NCBI RefSeq assembly: GCF_016219575.1
Contig: NZ_JACRMG010000011.1
Span: 1-47,979, forward strand
DNA: 47,979 nt
Origin: Bradyrhizobium sp.
GTDB lineage: Bacteria; Pseudomonadota; Alphaproteobacteria; Rhizobiales; Xanthobacteraceae
Direction: 5' to 3'
Shown: one piece after another, positions 26,146 to 35,407 of the stretch
How the letters are laid out: every line of letters begins with the position of its first letter
Numbering within the stretch: position 1 is the first letter of the stretch
Position numbers and translations under genes: made by a program
The notes under the pieces: model-generated
Told to the model about the DNA's origin: nothing
Database searches by the model: none
What the model saw: only the letters and a program-made list of their open reading frames with translations

Positions 26146-26952
26146 TCACTTTCCCAGCGCCAGCGCAATCAGGCCGATTGTGCCGACGATCACGCGCCAC
26201 CAGGCGAACAGCACGAATCCGTGACGCTGTACATAGGTGAGGAACGTCTTCACCACGACCATCGCCGTGATGAACGACACCACGAAGCCGATGGCGACGA
26301 TGCCGAGATTGTTCATCGTCATGTCGCCATGGCTCTTGTAGAAATCGTAGGCGAAGGCGCCGACCATAGTGGGGATGGCGAGGAAGAAGGAGAATTCCGC
26401 CGCCGAGCGCTTGTCGGCGCCGAGCAGCATCGCCGCCACGATCGAGGCGCCCGAGCGCGACACGCCGGGGATCATCGCCAGGCACTGCGCAACGCCGATC
26501 CAGAGATACATCGGCAGCGGAAAGCGCATGGCGTCGTCTTCGCGCACCTCGAGTTCGAGCTGGTCGACCCAGAGCAGGATCGCGCCGCCGACGATCAGCG
26601 TGAAGCAAACCACCCACGGATTGAACAAATAGCCCTTGATGAACTTGCCCGCGATCAGCCCCAGCACCACCGCCGGCAGGAACGCGATCAGCACGCCGAT
26701 CACGAAGCGCCGCGCATCGGGATCGCTGAACATGTTGATGGCGACACGCCACAGCTTGAAGAAATACAGCGCCACGATCGCAAGAATCGCGCCGAGCTGG
26801 ATCAGGATGGTGAAGCTCTTCCAGAACTCGCCCTCTCCGAGATCGAAGAAGCGTTCCGCCAGCAGCATGTGGCCGGTCGAGGAAACCGGCAGGAACTCGG
26901 TGACCCCCTCGATGATGCCGAGAATGATCGCCCTTATCGCATCAGACATCAT
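26146..26952 (-). CDS. uppP: undecaprenyl-diphosphatase
   Basis: A 268-residue polytopic inner-membrane enzyme that dephosphorylates undecaprenyl pyrophosphate for reuse in peptidoglycan and O-antigen synthesis, and gives bacitracin resistance. Signature motifs: EGVTEFLPVSSTGHM (residues 15-29) and MIPGVSRSGASI (about 160-171). About eight hydrophobic segments. ATG at 26952, or the adjacent ATG at 26949. Divergent from the GST gene over 209 bases. Confidence 0.96.
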   Translation of the reverse strand: MMSDAIRAIILGIIEGVTEFLPVSSTGHMLLAERFFDLGEGEFWKSFTILIQLGAILAIVALYFFKLWRVAINMFSDPDARRFVIGVLIAFLPAVVLGLIAGKFIKGYLFNPWVVCFTLIVGGAILLWVDQLELEVREDDAMRFPLPMYLWIGVAQCLAMIPGVSRSGASIVAAMLLGADKRSAAEFSFFLAIPTMVGAFAYDFYKSHGDMTMNNLGIVAIGFVVSFITAMVVVKTFLTYVQRHGFVLFAWWRVIVGTIGLIALALGK

Positions 26953-27161
26953 GCCAAGGCCCGCTTTCGTGTTATGATCCGCAATCGATTCCGTTCGGAA
27001 AAAACCGTGTTCTTCTCGCCTATTCGTTCCCGTGCCGCAATCGCAAAAAGCGTAAAATCACCGGTTGCCTCCCAGGTTTGCTCAGGTACCCTCCCCGGTC
27101 TCTTTGCATCCCGCTGCGATTGAGGAATTGTTAAATCACTTCCGCATAGTCCAAGAGCTGC

Positions 27162-27854
27162 ATGTTCACGCTGTTTCACCACGCTTTCTGTCCGCATTCG
27201 CGCTTCGTCCGACTGATCCTCGGCGAATACGGCTTTGACGTGCGGCTGGTCGAGGAGCGGGTGTGGGAGCGACGCGAGGCATTCCTGGCGCTCAATCCCG
27301 CTTGCGTCACGCCGGTGCTGTTCGCCGAGGGCATGCCGGCCATTCCGGGGGCCGGGATCATCGCCGAGTTCATCGATGAGGCCTATGGCGCCGAGATGGA
27401 GCAGAAGCGGCTGATGCCGGCTTCGATGGGCGAGCGCATCGAGGTGCGCCGGCTGATGGCGTGGTTCAACGAGAAGTTCTTCGAGGAAGCTTCCAGTCCC
27501 CTCGTCACCGAGCGCATCTACAAGCGCTTCATGAACGAGCAGGACGGCGGCGGCGCCCCGGCCACGGACGTGATCCGCGCCGCCAAGACCAATGTGCGCT
27601 ATCATCTGACCTATATCGGCTGGCTGGCGCGGACGCGAAACTTTCTCGCCGGCGACCGGCCCACTTACGCGGATCTCGCCGCCGCGGCGCATCTTTCGGC
27701 GATCGACTATCTGGGCGACGTGCCATGGTCCGAGGACGACGCGGCAAAGGCGTGGTACGCGCGGGTGAAGTCCCGCCCGTCGTTCCGTCCGCTGCTCAGC
27801 GAGTGGCTGGCGGGCGTGCCGGCGTCGCGCACCTACGTGGACCTCGACTTCTGA
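27162..27854 (+). CDS. glutathione S-transferase family protein
   Basis: A 230-residue protein with an N-terminal thioredoxin-like domain ([28 protein letters not shown] in the position of a catalytic Cys-Pro-x-Ser, then ACVTPVLF with the cis-Pro and [14 protein letters not shown]) and a C-terminal helical domain ([25 protein letters not shown]). [13 protein letters not shown] near the end is a familiar trait of this rhizobial subgroup. Substrate unknown. Its stop overlaps or nearly abuts the start of queG, so the two are co-transcribed. Confidence 0.92.
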   Translation: MFTLFHHAFCPHSRFVRLILGEYGFDVRLVEERVWERREAFLALNPACVTPVLFAEGMPAIPGAGIIAEFIDEAYGAEMEQKRLMPASMGERIEVRRLMAWFNEKFFEEASSPLVTERIYKRFMNEQDGGGAPATDVIRAAKTNVRYHLTYIGWLARTRNFLAGDRPTYADLAAAAHLSAIDYLGDVPWSEDDAAKAWYARVKSRPSFRPLLSEWLAGVPASRTYVDLDF

Positions 27855-27883
27855 ACGCGACCGAACAACTCTCCCCTGCCGGA

Positions 27884-29026
27884 GTGAAGACGGCGCTGGC
27901 GCGCGAGGCAAGAGCGCTCGGTTTCGATTGCATCGGCGTGACCGATCCGGATGCAATCGGCGATGCCGGACTTCGCTTCCGCGAATTCCTCGAAGCAGGC
28001 GGCCATGGCGACATGGATTGGCTGGCGGCCAAACCCGAGCGGCGGATGCATCCGCGCGCGCTGTGGCCGGGCGTGCGCTCCGTCGTGATGCTCGGCTTCA
28101 ATTACGGGCCGGACGAGGATCCGCTGGCCGTTTTGCAGAAGCGCACGCGCGGCGCGATCTCCGCCTATGCGCAGGGCGACGATTATCACGACGTCATCAA
28201 GAAGCGGCTGAAGACCCTGGCGCGATGGCTCGCGGCCGCCACCGGCGACGAGGTGAAAGTCTTCATCGACACGGCCGCCGTGATGGAAAAGCCGCTTGCG
28301 CAGGCCGCCGGTCTCGGCTGGCAGGGAAAGCACACCAACCTGGTGTCGCGCGAGTTCGGCTCATGGCTGTTCCTTGGTGCGATCTTCAGCGCATCGGAGC
28401 TACCGCGCGACGAAGCCGACATCGATCGCTGCGGTTCCTGCATCGCCTGCCAGGAGATCTGCCCGACCGCGGCCTTCCCCGCGCCCTACAAGCTCGATGC
28501 GCGGCGCTGCATCTCCTATCTCACCATCGAGAACAAGGGCCCGATACCCAGCGAATTCCGCAAAGCCATGGGCAACCGCATCTATGGCTGCGACGATTGT
28601 CTTGCGGTGTGCCCCTGGAACAAGTTCGCGCAAGCTGGCCGCGAGGCAAAGCTTGCCGCCCGCACCCAGTTGCGCGAACCCGCGCTTGCGGATCTGGTCC
28701 GCCTCGATGACACCGCCTTCCGCGCACTGTTTTCGAAATCGCCGGTGAAACGCATCGGCCGCGACCGCTTCGTGCGCAACGTGCTGATCGCCGTCGGCAA
28801 CTCCGGCAATGCGGCGCTGGCGATCGAGGCGGAGAGACTGCTCGATGATGCGAGCCCCTTGGTACGGGGCGCGGCCGTGTGGGCGCTGTCGCAGCTGCTC
28901 TCGTCCGAAGCGTTCGCTGCACTCGCTGCAAAGGCAATCAACGAAGCTGATCGCTCGGTGCGAGCCGAATGGGAAGCATCAGACCCTCATCCTGAGGACC
29001 GCGCTCGCGCGCGTCTCGAAGGATGA
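27884..29026 (+). CDS. queG: epoxyqueuosine reductase
   Basis: Reduces epoxyqueuosine to queuosine in tRNA, using cobalamin and two [4Fe-4S] clusters. Visible: [39 protein letters not shown] (in pieces), cluster motif [12 protein letters not shown], and the second [15 protein letters not shown]-terminal HEAT-like part from about residue 300. The start is uncertain: GTG 27884 is conservative, while CTG 27851, overlapping the GST stop, would add 11 residues resembling homologue N-termini. No good S/D is seen for either. The last about 14 codons ([14 protein letters not shown]) read into a palindromic repeat. Confidence 0.92.
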   Translation: MKTALAREARALGFDCIGVTDPDAIGDAGLRFREFLEAGGHGDMDWLAAKPERRMHPRALWPGVRSVVMLGFNYGPDEDPLAVLQKRTRGAISAYAQGDDYHDVIKKRLKTLARWLAAATGDEVKVFIDTAAVMEKPLAQAAGLGWQGKHTNLVSREFGSWLFLGAIFSASELPRDEADIDRCGSCIACQEICPTAAFPAPYKLDARRCISYLTIENKGPIPSEFRKAMGNRIYGCDDCLAVCPWNKFAQAGREAKLAARTQLREPALADLVRLDDTAFRALFSKSPVKRIGRDRFVRNVLIAVGNSGNAALAIEAERLLDDASPLVRGAAVWALSQLLSSEAFAALAAKAINEADRSVRAEWEASDPHPEDRARARLEG

Positions 29027-29109
29027 TGGCCGCAGTCGGGCCTCATGGTTCGCCTGGCGATGCGACGCTTCGTCCGGAGCGCGCGTACTGCGCCTCCTCT
29101 CCATGAGGG
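28984..29109. repeat. double palindromic repeat overlapping the queG 3' end
   Basis: First palindrome 28984-29029: CCTCATCCTGAGG ... CTCGAAGGATGATGG around a GCGCGC core. Second palindrome 29041-29109: CCTCATGG at the left and CCATGAGG at the right. Both are of a type frequent between Bradyrhizobium genes. The first supplies the last codons and stop of queG. Confidence 0.8.
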
Positions 29110-29155
29110 AAAGCACCTTGATTTCATCCGGAAATTTCCCCCACATTCGCCGGCC

Positions 29156-29953
29156 ATGAAAAAAGAACCCTTTTTCGCCAAGCAAGGCGACGCCTTCATC
29201 CCCAACCCCATCTCCAACGGCCCCTGGAATCCGGACTCGATGCACGGCCGCGTCGTGATCGGCCTGCTCGCCCATGCCATCGAGGAGCGGCACGGCTCGC
29301 CCGATTTCGTGCCGGCGCGCCTGACCGTCGACATGTTCCGGCTGCCGGACATCCACACGCCGATCACAGTCGCGACCAAACGCATCCGCGACGGCCTGCG
29401 CATCAGGCTGATGGAAGCGGAATTTTTCTCCGGCGAGACCAGCATGGCGCGCGCCTCCTGCCAGCTGTTGCGCCGGACGGAAAATGCGCCGGGCAATGTG
29501 TGGTCGCCGGCCAATTGGGATTCGCCGCTGCCCGACGCCATTCCCGCGCCGACCGATCCGCGGCTCGGCATGAACGGCAAATGGACCACGCGGCCGATCG
29601 TCGGCCAGATGGGCTCGCTCGGCCCACGCCGCGTGTGGATCAGCGAAGTGCGCGAACTGGTCGACGGCGTTCCGATGTCACCGTTCGTGCATGTGGCGAC
29701 TGGAGCGGATTTCGCCAGCCCCTTTGCCAATGCCGGCGATCAGGGTCTCGGCTACATCAACAGCGACGTCACGCTCTATCTGCACCGCCTGCCGGTGACG
29801 CGCTGGATCGGGTTCGAGGTGGTCAACCATCACGCCAGCGAAGGCGTCGCGATCGGCGAATGCTGGCTCTATGACGAGAAGGGCCCGATCGGTACCTCGA
29901 CGGTCGCCGCGCTCGCCCAGCGCAAACCGATGACGAATGTTCCGCCGCCGTGA
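29156..29953 (+). CDS. thioesterase-like (hotdog-fold) protein
   Basis: A 265-residue protein with two hotdog-like halves of the TesB-like/thioesterase family. Visible stretches: GPWNPDSMHGRVVIGLLAHAIEE (about 20-42), VPARLTVDMFRLPD, and in the C-terminal half NAGDQGLGYINSDVTLYLHRLPV and HHASEGVAIGECWLYDEKGPIG. The substrate is unknown, an acyl-CoA being likely. ATG 29156 gives MKKEPFFAKQGD; no strong S/D. The open frame extends upstream through the palindromic repeat but that part is not protein-like. Confidence 0.85.
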   Translation: MKKEPFFAKQGDAFIPNPISNGPWNPDSMHGRVVIGLLAHAIEERHGSPDFVPARLTVDMFRLPDIHTPITVATKRIRDGLRIRLMEAEFFSGETSMARASCQLLRRTENAPGNVWSPANWDSPLPDAIPAPTDPRLGMNGKWTTRPIVGQMGSLGPRRVWISEVRELVDGVPMSPFVHVATGADFASPFANAGDQGLGYINSDVTLYLHRLPVTRWIGFEVVNHHASEGVAIGECWLYDEKGPIGTSTVAALAQRKPMTNVPPP

Positions 29954-29964
29954 GCAATTGGGCC

Positions 29965-30053
29965 GTCATTCCGGGGCGCGCGCAGCGCGAACACGGAATC
30001 CAGAGGTAATGGATCGAGATTCCGGGTTCATGCTTCGCACGCCCCGGAATGAC
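29965..30053. repeat. palindromic repeat
   Basis: Perfect 14-base arms GTCATTCCGGGGCG (29965-29978) and CGCCCCGGAATGAC (30040-30053), with inner inverted pieces (GGAATC / GATTCC). It lies between convergent genes and may serve as a transcript end for both. Confidence 0.88.
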
Positions 30054-30067
30054 AAGGCAGAGAGGCC

Positions 30068-30535
30068 CTACGCCAGATGCCTTCTCATCTCCGGCCGTGC
30101 CTTCAGCGCGGCGCCCTGCTTGGCGAAGATCTTCGCAATCCGCTCCGGCGCGAAGTTCATGTCCACGAACGCCGGCGCCGTATTCGCAACCTCGTGATAT
30201 TCGAGAATCTTCCCGTCGCGCAGCTTCATCATGGCCACGCCTTCGAACATCACCCGCGCGCCTTTCGCCTCGGGCAGCGTCGAACGGTAGCTGAAGGTGT
30301 AATGCGCGTAGAGCGTCCTGCCGTCGCTGACCGGCGAATGCATGTCCCAACGGAAATCGGTCGCGGTGCGATAGAAGACCTCGTCGATCATTTCCGCGAT
30401 TTTCGCCCGCCCCTTGAACGCGCCATAGAACACGTCGTGATAGACGCCGTCCTCGGTAAAGAGCTCGGCAAACGCCTTGCCATTGTGCTTCTCGACCGCA
30501 TCGCAAAAGGCGCGCAGCAATTGTTCCGTGTTCAT
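30068..30535 (-). CDS. SnoaL/NTF2-like protein
   Basis: A 155-residue cone-fold protein: [42 protein letters not shown] (in pieces), then [36 protein letters not shown]. This is the nuclear transport factor 2/SnoaL superfamily, which includes small enzymes and binding proteins; no substrate can be assigned. ATG 30535 is followed by a clean domain start. Confidence 0.88.
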   Translation of the reverse strand: MNTEQLLRAFCDAVEKHNGKAFAELFTEDGVYHDVFYGAFKGRAKIAEMIDEVFYRTATDFRWDMHSPVSDGRTLYAHYTFSYRSTLPEAKGARVMFEGVAMMKLRDGKILEYHEVANTAPAFVDMNFAPERIAKIFAKQGAALKARPEMRRHLA

Positions 30536-30558
30536 CGGCGTCTCCCCGACTTGTTCTT

Positions 30559-30657
30559 GTCATGCCCCGCGCAGGCGGGGCATTCAGTATTCCAGAGGCG
30601 GTGCGAAAAATCGATAGGCCGCGGCGTACTGGATCGGCGGTCGGGCCGGGCGATGAC
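30559..30657. repeat. palindromic repeat
   Basis: Starts with a perfect hairpin ATGCCCCGC-GCAG-GCGGGGCAT (30562-30583), and ends with GGGCCGGGCGATGAC, with CAGTATTCCAGAGGC and the mirrored GCGTACTGGATCG within. It belongs to the genus-type composite repeats and fills the gap between the SnoaL and hydrolase genes. Confidence 0.8.
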
Positions 30658-30678
30658 ACCTCATGCGAGTGTCGAGCG

Positions 30679-31464
30679 CTACCCGATCTCCGCCACCGCA
30701 GCCATGATGCGCGCGATGTCCTGCGGGCGGGACAGGCGGTGGTCGCCGTCCTGGATCATGGTCAGCACGACGTCCTCGGCCGGCAGCCGCTCGGCAAGCG
30801 CGAACGCATGTTGCCAGGGCACATCGGGATCCTGCGCGCCCTGCAGGATGCGGACGGGGCAGCCGACCTCGATTGCGGCGCCGAGCAGCAGATGGTTGCG
30901 GCCTTCCTCGATCAGCGCGCGGGTGATCGGATAGGGATCGCCATATTGCGAGGGCCGGTGCCAGACACCCTTCGTCATGATCTCCTCGCGCACCTCGGGC
31001 GCAAAGCTCTTCCACATCAGCGCTTCCGTGAAATCCGGCGCCGGCGCAATCAGCACGAGGCCTGCCAGCGACGCGCTCTCGATACGCCGCTTTGCGATCT
31101 CGCGCGCGAGCAGCAGCGCCATCCAGCCGCCCATCGACGAGCCGATCACCACCTGCGGACCGCGGCAGAACCGCTCGAACACCGCGACGCTCTCCTCCAG
31201 CCAGCGGCCGATCGTCCCCTCGGCAAAGGAGCCGCCGGACTCGCCATGACCGGAATAGTCGAAGCGCACGCAGGCTCGGCCGTGTTCCGCCGCCCAGGCA
31301 TCCAGCCCCAGCGCCTTGGTGCCGCGCATGTCGGAATTGAAGCCGCCGAGCCAGAACAGGCCGGGCGGTCGCCCATCGCGGGCGCGCACCGCGATCCGGC
31401 GATGGGTCGCGCCCTCGCCGACGTCGATGAAGGCGGGTTCCTGGGCGGCGGCGGTCTGCGTCAT
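30679..31464 (-). CDS. alpha/beta hydrolase
   Basis: A 261-residue serine hydrolase. The nucleophile elbow is GSSMGGW ([14 protein letters not shown], about residue 103), the acid is probably Asp in [12 protein letters not shown], and the His is in [11 protein letters not shown] near the C-terminus. [14 protein letters not shown] supplies the oxyanion-side loop. The architecture is close to ABHD10-like depalmitoylase/thioesterase proteins. ATG 31464 ([13 protein letters not shown]) was chosen; an ATG 18 codons upstream is possible. Divergent from infC. Confidence 0.9.
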   Translation of the reverse strand: MTQTAAAQEPAFIDVGEGATHRRIAVRARDGRPPGLFWLGGFNSDMRGTKALGLDAWAAEHGRACVRFDYSGHGESGGSFAEGTIGRWLEESVAVFERFCRGPQVVIGSSMGGWMALLLAREIAKRRIESASLAGLVLIAPAPDFTEALMWKSFAPEVREEIMTKGVWHRPSQYGDPYPITRALIEEGRNHLLLGAAIEVGCPVRILQGAQDPDVPWQHAFALAERLPAEDVVLTMIQDGDHRLSRPQDIARIMAAVAEIG

Positions 31465-31710
31465 CGGTCTGTCACTCGAATTCGCACCCCTTTTCGGGGA
31501 GCGGAAATGATCCGTCAACGATACCGGTTTGAAGCCGGAAACCGCTGCAAAAGCGCTTGCGGAGCAAGACGTGGGTCTCTATGTGCCGTGCGTGGCCAAA
31601 ATGCCGCGCATTTGGCGGTTTTGGCAGACCAATGCAGCGAGTTCGCTTGCCCGTGGCCGCGTCTTGCTTCAAAATGGCAGCTTCCCTTTCACAACCTCGG
31701 AGAACTACCC

Positions 31711-32250
31711 ATTCGCCGTCCCAACAGAGCCCCGCCCGCAGTCGCCAAAGACGGGCCGCGCATCAATGACGATATCCGCAATGCACAGATCCAGCTGATC
31801 GACGCAGAAGGCGTCAACCATGGCACCGTCGAAACCGTGACGGCCGTCAAGATGGCCATGGAAGCGGGCATGGATCTGGTCGAGATTTCGCCGAACAACA
31901 ATCCTCCCGTCTGCAAGATCATGGACTACGGGAAGTACAAGTATTCGGCGCAGAAGAAAGCTGCGGAAGCCCGCAAGAAACAGAAGGTCGTGGAGATCAA
32001 GGAGATCAAGCTGCGGCCGATGATCGACGATCACGACTATGACGTGAAGATGCGCGCGATGCAGCGCTTCTTCGAGGAAGGCGACAAGGTGAAGATCACC
32101 CTGCGCTACCGTGGCCGTGAAATGGCGCACCAGGAGATCGGCACCAAGCTGCTCGACAAGGTGAAGGCCGACGTGGCCGAGATCGCCAAGGTCGAGCAGG
32201 ACGCGAAGTTCGAGGGCCGCCAGGTCGTCATGGTGCTGGCGCCGCGCTGA
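31711..32250 (+). CDS. infC: translation initiation factor IF-3, AUU start
   Basis: Binds the 30S subunit, blocks premature 50S joining and checks start codons. The 179-residue product covers the N-domain ([22 protein letters not shown]), the linker helix ([25 protein letters not shown]) and the C-domain ([18 protein letters not shown]). There is no ATG, GTG or TTG in the right place; ATT at 31711 has GGAG 8 bases upstream and gives the family-normal length. An AUU start is the well-known device by which IF3 represses its own translation in E. coli. A terminator follows at 32281. Confidence 0.93.
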   Translation: MRRPNRAPPAVAKDGPRINDDIRNAQIQLIDAEGVNHGTVETVTAVKMAMEAGMDLVEISPNNNPPVCKIMDYGKYKYSAQKKAAEARKKQKVVEIKEIKLRPMIDDHDYDVKMRAMQRFFEEGDKVKITLRYRGREMAHQEIGTKLLDKVKADVAEIAKVEQDAKFEGRQVVMVLAPR

Positions 32251-32280
32251 TTCGCCGCCGGTATCGATCCCGTGAATGCA

Positions 32281-32318
32281 AACGGCCCGCCGGATGATCC
32301 GGCGGGCCGTTCGATTTT
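32281..32318. terminator. infC terminator, possibly bidirectional
   Basis: AACGGCCCGCCGGAT and ATCCGGCGGGCCGTT form a 15-base inverted repeat around one G (effective stem about 12 bp), followed by CGATTTT on the plus strand. It lies 30 bases after infC and 31 bases from the converging gene's stop. Confidence 0.85.
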
Positions 32319-32348
32319 CAAAGGGAAGGCTCTTTGCCGGCCGATCTT

Positions 32349-32759
32349 TCAGCTCCGCGTCGCCTGCCAGGTGCCGCTGCAGCGGTCGCCGGTGATGATG
32401 CCGCTCCAGCGGCCGTAACCGGCATTGCCGACCAGCCGGCCGCCGCCATTGGCGCGGGAGGCGCCGACCGACACCGCCACGGCGACGTTGCCGGCGCGGG
32501 TGACCGAGCCGGAAACGCGGCCGCCACCGGCCGAGGACACCCGGCTGCCGATCACCAGGAAGGGCACGCTGTAGCCCGACGAGCAGTTGCCGCGGGTGGT
32601 GGCGAACACCGTGTTCCAGGTGCCGTCATAGCGGCCCGCGGCCCCGGCGGGCGTTGCGTCGGAGGCGGTGAAGGCAGCCAAAGCGGCGGTAGCGACGAGG
32701 GAAGCGCGAACGCGCGGGAGAGAGACGAAATATCGGGAAATAATGGGAAATAAGGTCAT
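32349..32759 (-). CDS. small exported protein, unknown function
   Basis: A 136-residue protein with a signal peptide (basic start to LVATAALAAFTASDATPAGAA, cleavage near residue 41). The mature part is Gly/Ser-rich with regular beta-like segments: YDGTWNTVFATTRGNCSSGYSVPF, GGGRVSGSVTRAGNVAVAVSVGA, GYGRWSGIITGDRCSGTWQA; two Cys may form a disulfide. The fold reads as a small beta-barrel. I know similar hypothetical proteins from this genus but no function. ATG 32759 is preceded by AGGAAG with good spacing; ATG 32786 is possible. It lies between infC and rpmI, on the opposite strand. Confidence 0.82.
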   Translation of the reverse strand: MTLFPIISRYFVSLPRVRASLVATAALAAFTASDATPAGAAGRYDGTWNTVFATTRGNCSSGYSVPFLVIGSRVSSAGGGRVSGSVTRAGNVAVAVSVGASRANGGGRLVGNAGYGRWSGIITGDRCSGTWQATRS

Positions 32760-33024
32760 TTTCTTCCTGCCCTGGGAATTTGCCATCAAATGATGACGTC
32801 CTTTCGTTATAGCAGCCAGCCCGTTGGTTCATCGTTGCAAATTGGCCTTTCGTCTGCCATAAGCCCGACCTTCATCGCCCGGCTGATCAAGGGCTGCCGT
32901 GGCGATGTCCATGCGAGGTTATCCCATTTGGAAAAACCTTAGCATTTCCAACGCTCTAACGAGCATTTCAGTCGGCCAGACGCCCCTCGCGGGCGGCTTC
33001 GTGCTGGCGCAACAGGAGAGCCAA

Positions 33025-33225
33025 ATGCCCAAGCTGAAGACCAAGTCCGGCGCCAAAAAGCGCTTCAAGGTGACTGCCACCGGCAAAGTGATGCACGCCC
33101 AGCGCGGCAAGCGTCACGGCATGATCAAGCGGACCAAGAAGCAGATTCGTCAGCTCCGCGGCACCCGCGTGCTGTTCAAGACCGACGGCGACAACATCAA
33201 GAAATACTTCCTGCCGAACGCCTGA
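33025..33225 (+). CDS. rpmI: 50S ribosomal protein L35
   Basis: A 66-residue basic protein: [41 protein letters not shown] and a C-terminal IKKYFLPNA, all classic for L35. Strong S/D AGGAGA before ATG 33025. rplT follows after 67 bases. In most bacteria it is directly behind infC; here a terminator and a reverse-strand gene separate them, so it must have its own promoter in the 265 bases upstream. Confidence 0.97.
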   Translation: MPKLKTKSGAKKRFKVTATGKVMHAQRGKRHGMIKRTKKQIRQLRGTRVLFKTDGDNIKKYFLPNA

Positions 33226-33292
33226 TCGCTTCCCGCTTAGCCGACGCCGCGTCCGCGCGGCCAATCGTCATCTCTGAACAAGGATTTCCGTC

Positions 33293-33652
33293 ATGTCTCG
33301 CGTCAAACGCGGTGTGACCTCTCACGCCAAGCACAAGAAAGTCTACAAGGCCGCCAAGGGTTATTACGGCCGCCGCAAGAACACGATCCGCGCCGCCAAG
33401 CAGGCGGTGGAGAAGGCCGGCCAGTACGCCTTCCGCGACCGCAAGCGCAAGAAGCGCACCTTCCGCGCGCTCTGGATCCAGCGCCTCAATGCCGCGGTGC
33501 GCCCGTTCGGCATGACCTACAGCCGCTTTATCGACGGCCTGTCGAAGTCGGGCATCGTGGTGGACCGCAAGGTTCTGTCGGATCTCGCGATCAACGAACC
33601 GGCGGCGTTCCAGGCGATTGCCGAGAAGGCGAAGGCTGCGCTGGCGGCGTAA
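33293..33652 (+). CDS. rplT: 50S ribosomal protein L20
   Basis: A 119-residue protein with the L20 hallmarks: [30 protein letters not shown] (in parts), [35 protein letters not shown] (in parts), and [21 protein letters not shown]. It binds 23S rRNA early in 50S assembly, and in other bacteria represses the rpmI-rplT mRNA. AAGGA lies about 9 bases before ATG 33293. Confidence 0.98.
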   Translation: MSRVKRGVTSHAKHKKVYKAAKGYYGRRKNTIRAAKQAVEKAGQYAFRDRKRKKRTFRALWIQRLNAAVRPFGMTYSRFIDGLSKSGIVVDRKVLSDLAINEPAAFQAIAEKAKAALAA

Positions 33653-33753
33653 CCCGCCTCGCCAGGCTCCTGTGCGAAGTCTCGCGGTCGTCACGGCCGG
33701 GCCCGTTCCGGCCATCGACTGCTTCCCTTTCGCGAACGCTTCAAGACGCCGAT

Positions 33754-33773
33754 GCCCGGGACAACTCCCGGGC
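33754..33773. repeat. short palindrome
   Basis: GCCCGGG-ACAACT-CCCGGGC, a perfect 7-bp stem in the 270-base gap between rplT and pheS. It is of the genus-type 'GCCCGGGACAA' repeats. Could end rplT transcripts; no T-run follows. Confidence 0.6.
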
Positions 33774-33805
33774 GCAAGGGCCAGGAGCAACGGCGCAGCG
33801 TCCTG

Positions 33806-33854
33806 GAGCATGATCCGGAAGAGCGTGAAGCGGTTTTCCGAAAGGATCATGCTC
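33806..33854. repeat. dispersed palindrome, copy 2
   Basis: GAGCATGATCCGGAAGAG ... TTTTCCG ... GATCATGCTC; same 49-base palindrome as at 16639-16687, with the shared core GTGTGAAGCGGTTTTCCG. It lies just upstream of pheS. Confidence 0.9.
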
Positions 33855-33922
33855 AGGCAACAACCTGAAGCGCGATGACGATTCATCCCGATCTCATCGC
33901 GCTTTAGTCAAGAGGGATTGCC

Positions 33923-35005
33923 ATGACCGACCTTGCCCAACTCGAATCCCGGATCATTGCCGACATCGCCGCGGCCGGCGACGAGGCGGCGCTGGAAGCC
34001 GTCCGCGTCGCCTCGCTCGGCAAGAAAGGCTCGATCTCCGCGCTGCTCGCCACCCTCGGCAAGATGTCGCCGGATGAGCGCAAGACGCAAGGCGCGGCCA
34101 TCAACCTCGCCAAGGACAAGGTGACCGAGGCGCTGGCGGCACGGCGCGAAATCCTGAAATCCGCCGCGCTCGATGCGCGGCTGGCCTCGGAGACGATCGA
34201 CGTCACGCTGCCGCTGCGCGACGCGCCGGCCGAGACCGGCCGCATCCATCCGCTCAGCCAGGTCTGGGACGAATTGACCGCCATCTTCGCCGACATGGGA
34301 TTTTCCGTCGCCGAAGGCCCGGATATCGAGACCGACGACTACAACTTCACCAAGCTGAATTTCCCGGAAGGCCACCCGGCGCGGGAGATGCACGACACCT
34401 TCTTCTTCAATCCGAAGGACGACGGTTCGCGCATGCTGCTGCGGACCCACACCTCGCCGGTGCAGGTGCGCACGATGCTCTCGCAGAAGCCGCCGATCCG
34501 CGTGATCTGCCCCGGCCGCACCTACCGCATCGATTCGGACGCGACCCACACGCCGCAATTCCACCAGGTCGAGGGCCTCGTCATCGACAAGGAATCGCAT
34601 CTCGGCCACCTCAAATGGATCCTGCACGAGTTCTGCAAGGCGTTCTTCGAGGTCGACCACATCAACATGCGCTTCCGCCCGTCGTTCTTCCCGTTCACCG
34701 AGCCTTCGCTGGAAGTCGATATTCAGTGCCGGCGCGACAAGGGCGAGATTCGTTTCGGCGAGGGTGAGGATTGGCTGGAGATCCTCGGCTGCGGCATGGT
34801 GCATCCGAACGTGCTGCGCGCCTGCGGCATCGATCCCGACGTCTATCAGGGTTTTGCCTGGGGCATGGGCATCGATCGCATCGCGATGCTGAAATACGGC
34901 ATGAGCGACCTGCGCCAGCTGTTCGACAGTGACGTACGCTGGCTGTCGCATTACGGCTTCAAGCCGCTCGACGTGCCCACCCTTGCGGGAGGCCTCAGCT
35001 CGTGA
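33923..35005 (+). CDS. pheS: phenylalanine--tRNA ligase alpha subunit
   Basis: A 360-residue class II synthetase subunit, catalytic half of the (alpha-beta)2 enzyme. N-terminal coiled coil (about 1-85), then motif 2 region [23 protein letters not shown] (in parts), [10 protein letters not shown], motif 3 [16 protein letters not shown] near residue 315, and the C-terminal [12 protein letters not shown]. It charges tRNA-Phe with PheT. The stop overlaps the start of the ASCH gene (GTGA at 35002-35005). Confidence 0.98.
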   Translation: MTDLAQLESRIIADIAAAGDEAALEAVRVASLGKKGSISALLATLGKMSPDERKTQGAAINLAKDKVTEALAARREILKSAALDARLASETIDVTLPLRDAPAETGRIHPLSQVWDELTAIFADMGFSVAEGPDIETDDYNFTKLNFPEGHPAREMHDTFFFNPKDDGSRMLLRTHTSPVQVRTMLSQKPPIRVICPGRTYRIDSDATHTPQFHQVEGLVIDKESHLGHLKWILHEFCKAFFEVDHINMRFRPSFFPFTEPSLEVDIQCRRDKGEIRFGEGEDWLEILGCGMVHPNVLRACGIDPDVYQGFAWGMGIDRIAMLKYGMSDLRQLFDSDVRWLSHYGFKPLDVPTLAGGLSS

Positions 35006-35397
35006 ACCTGAGCGCCGTCCCGCAACAATATCGCTGCTTGCGGTCGTTCGCGTTCGGCGACGGGCCGGAGCTCGCCGACGAGCTGCTCGACCTCGTCGTC
35101 CGGGGCGTCAAGACCGCGACCTGCTCGACCGAGGACGAACCCAACACGTCGACGCCTAGCGAACGCTGGATCGTGCTCGACGGACGCGGTGAGCCGCGTT
35201 GCGTCATCGAAACCACCGAGGTGACCTATCGCCGCTTCGGCGAGGTGGACGCGGCCTTTGCGCACGACGAGGGCGAAGGCGACCGCAGCCTCGACTACTG
35301 GCGCAACGCGCATCGCAATTATTTCGGCCGGCAGGGCAAGTTTCGCGAAGACATGATGCTGATGTGCGAACGCTTCCGCCTGGTCGAGGTTTTCTAG
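35002..35397 (+). CDS. ASCH-domain protein within the pheS-pheT operon
   Basis: A 131-residue ASCH-superfamily protein (PUA-like beta barrel). Visible elements: [28 protein letters not shown] (with the conserved G-x-K-T/S-A-T), [51 protein letters not shown] (in parts). ASCH proteins are thought to bind RNA; a relative, YqfB, hydrolyses N4-acetylcytidine. It starts with GTG overlapping the pheS stop and ends 10 bases before pheT, so it is translated as part of the PheRS operon. No role there is known to me. Confidence 0.9.
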   Translation: MNLSAVPQQYRCLRSFAFGDGPELADELLDLVVRGVKTATCSTEDEPNTSTPSERWIVLDGRGEPRCVIETTEVTYRRFGEVDAAFAHDEGEGDRSLDYWRNAHRNYFGRQGKFREDMMLMCERFRLVEVF

Positions 35398-35407
35398 GAA
35401 CGGCAAA

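Noticed and set aside
32835..32863. TTGCAA-17-CATAAG as an rpmI promoter
   Set aside because: Only 4 of 6 matches in each box and about 160 bases from the start; too weak to annotate.
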